From: Methylobacteriaceae bacterium
GTDB lineage: Bacteria; Pseudomonadota; Alphaproteobacteria; Rhizobiales; Beijerinckiaceae
NCBI GenBank assembly: GCA_020638135.1
Contig: JACKJE010000046.1
Coordinates: 1-6,783 of the forward strand
DNA length: 6,783 nt
Direction of reading: 5' to 3'
The position numbers were made by a program, and so were the translations under genes. Shown here in pieces: positions 6,109 to 6,783 of this stretch (the stretch's first letter is position 1; each line of letters opens with the position of its first letter). The notes below the pieces were generated by a model. The model was not told the DNA's origin. It ran no database searches and was given only the letters and a program-made list of their open reading frames with translations.

Positions 6109-6783
6109 ATGGCCGCCAATATCGACCCGCGCGCCGGACAGATCGCCGACCCGCACCACCTGATCGACGTTTCACGCCTCGTCACAGCCTATTTCGCGGC
6201 CAAGCCCGATCCGGCCGAGCCGTCGCAGCGCGTCGCTTTCGGCACCTCGGGCCATCGCGGCTCGGCCTTCGATACGGCGTTCAACGAGAACCACATTCTC
6301 GCGACCTCGCAGGCCATCTGCGATTACCGACGCGCGAAAGGGATCGACGGGCCGCTGTTCGTCGGCGCCGATACGCATGCGCTGTCCGCGCCGGCGCTCG
6401 TCAGCGCGCTCGAAGTGTTTGCGGCCAATGACGTGACCGTTGTCATCGACGAGAAGAGCGGCTACACGCCGACGCCCGTCGTCTCGCACGCCATCCTCGC
6501 CTACAATCGGGGACGCACGGCGCATCTCGCCGACGGCGTCGTCATCACGCCTTCGCATAATCCGCCGCAAGACGGAGGGTTCAAATACAATCCGCCAAAC
6601 GGCGGGCCGGCCGACGGCGACGTGACCGCCGTCATCGAGAAGAACGCCAACGCCATGTTGGCGGCCGGCATGGCCGGCGTGAAGCGCGTGACGCTGGCGC
6701 GCGCGCTCGCCTCCGATTTCGTCAAGCGGCGTGACTACATCACGCCCTATGTGAACGACCTCGCTTCCGTGCTCGACATGGAT
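6109..6783 (+). CDS. pgm: Phosphoglucomutase (alpha-D-glucose), C-terminus beyond right edge
   Basis: Phosphoglucomutase interconverts glucose 1-phosphate and glucose 6-phosphate in the cytoplasm, linking glycolysis to glycogen, nucleotide sugars and surface polysaccharides. The first 225 residues are present, out of about 545 in the E. coli-type enzyme, and they follow E. coli Pgm closely from memory. Visible blocks are RAGQ (8-11), FGTSGHRGSAF (44-54), a VGADTHALS block, the SGYTPTPVVSHAIL block, and the active-site loop TPSHNPP (147-153). S149 is the residue that carries the catalytic phosphate. It is followed by DGGFKYNPPNGGPADG. The metal-binding, sugar-binding and phosphate-binding domains lie beyond the window, so intactness cannot be judged. 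The start at 6109 follows GAAGG and gives the expected N-terminus. It stands 105 bp after the previous gene, with no sign of functional linkage to it. Confidence 0.96.
   Translation, partial: MAANIDPRAGQIADPHHLIDVSRLVTAYFAAKPDPAEPSQRVAFGTSGHRGSAFDTAFNENHILATSQAICDYRRAKGIDGPLFVGADTHALSAPALVSALEVFAANDVTVVIDEKSGYTPTPVVSHAILAYNRGRTAHLADGVVITPSHNPPQDGGFKYNPPNGGPADGDVTAVIEKNANAMLAAGMAGVKRVTLARALASDFVKRRDYITPYVNDLASVLDMD

Overview
This is a GC-rich window with strong G/C bias at third codon positions. It looks like chromosomal DNA of an alphaproteobacterium, most likely of the order Hyphomicrobiales (Rhizobiales). That placement is an inference. It rests on codon use, on TTAACC-type motifs in the one divergent promoter region, and on intergenic palindromes resembling families I recall from Bradyrhizobium/Methylobacterium-type genomes. 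No species can be named from the sequence alone.

Layout, left to right. (1) A leftward, unrecognised, Pro/Ala/charge-rich protein starts at 1166 and runs off the left edge; its last visible codons lie inside a dispersed repeat-like element (about 6-70). (2) A 170-bp divergent intergenic region carries a perfect TTAACC-N6-GGTTAA palindrome. (3) tex, a complete 771-residue Spt6-like transcription accessory protein, reads rightward (1337-3652). (4) A GC-rich imperfect palindrome (3659-3740) begins just after the tex stop. (5) A complete isocitrate lyase/PEP mutase superfamily protein of unknown substrate follows (3794-4612). (6) A 108-bp cruciform-like repeat (4631-4738) fills most of the next gap. 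(7) A complete serine beta-lactamase-fold hydrolase/esterase begins with GTG (4804-6003). (8) The first 225 codons of pgm, phosphoglucomutase (6109 to the right edge), close the window.

The three intergenic gaps between the rightward genes are 141, 191 and 105 bp, and two of them hold palindromes. The genes therefore look like separate transcription units rather than one operon, and nothing visible ties their functions into one pathway. tex concerns RNA/transcription, pgm central sugar-phosphate metabolism, and the two middle enzymes have unassigned substrates. There is no phage, IS element, CRISPR array, tRNA/rRNA or toxin-antitoxin signature.

I see no convincing new biological system. The most interesting signals are the structured repeats, especially the one at 4631-4738, whose two side hairpins differ in sequence but each keep self-complementarity, and the repeat read in frame at the left edge. 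Variant active-site motifs in the two unassigned enzymes are also worth a look.
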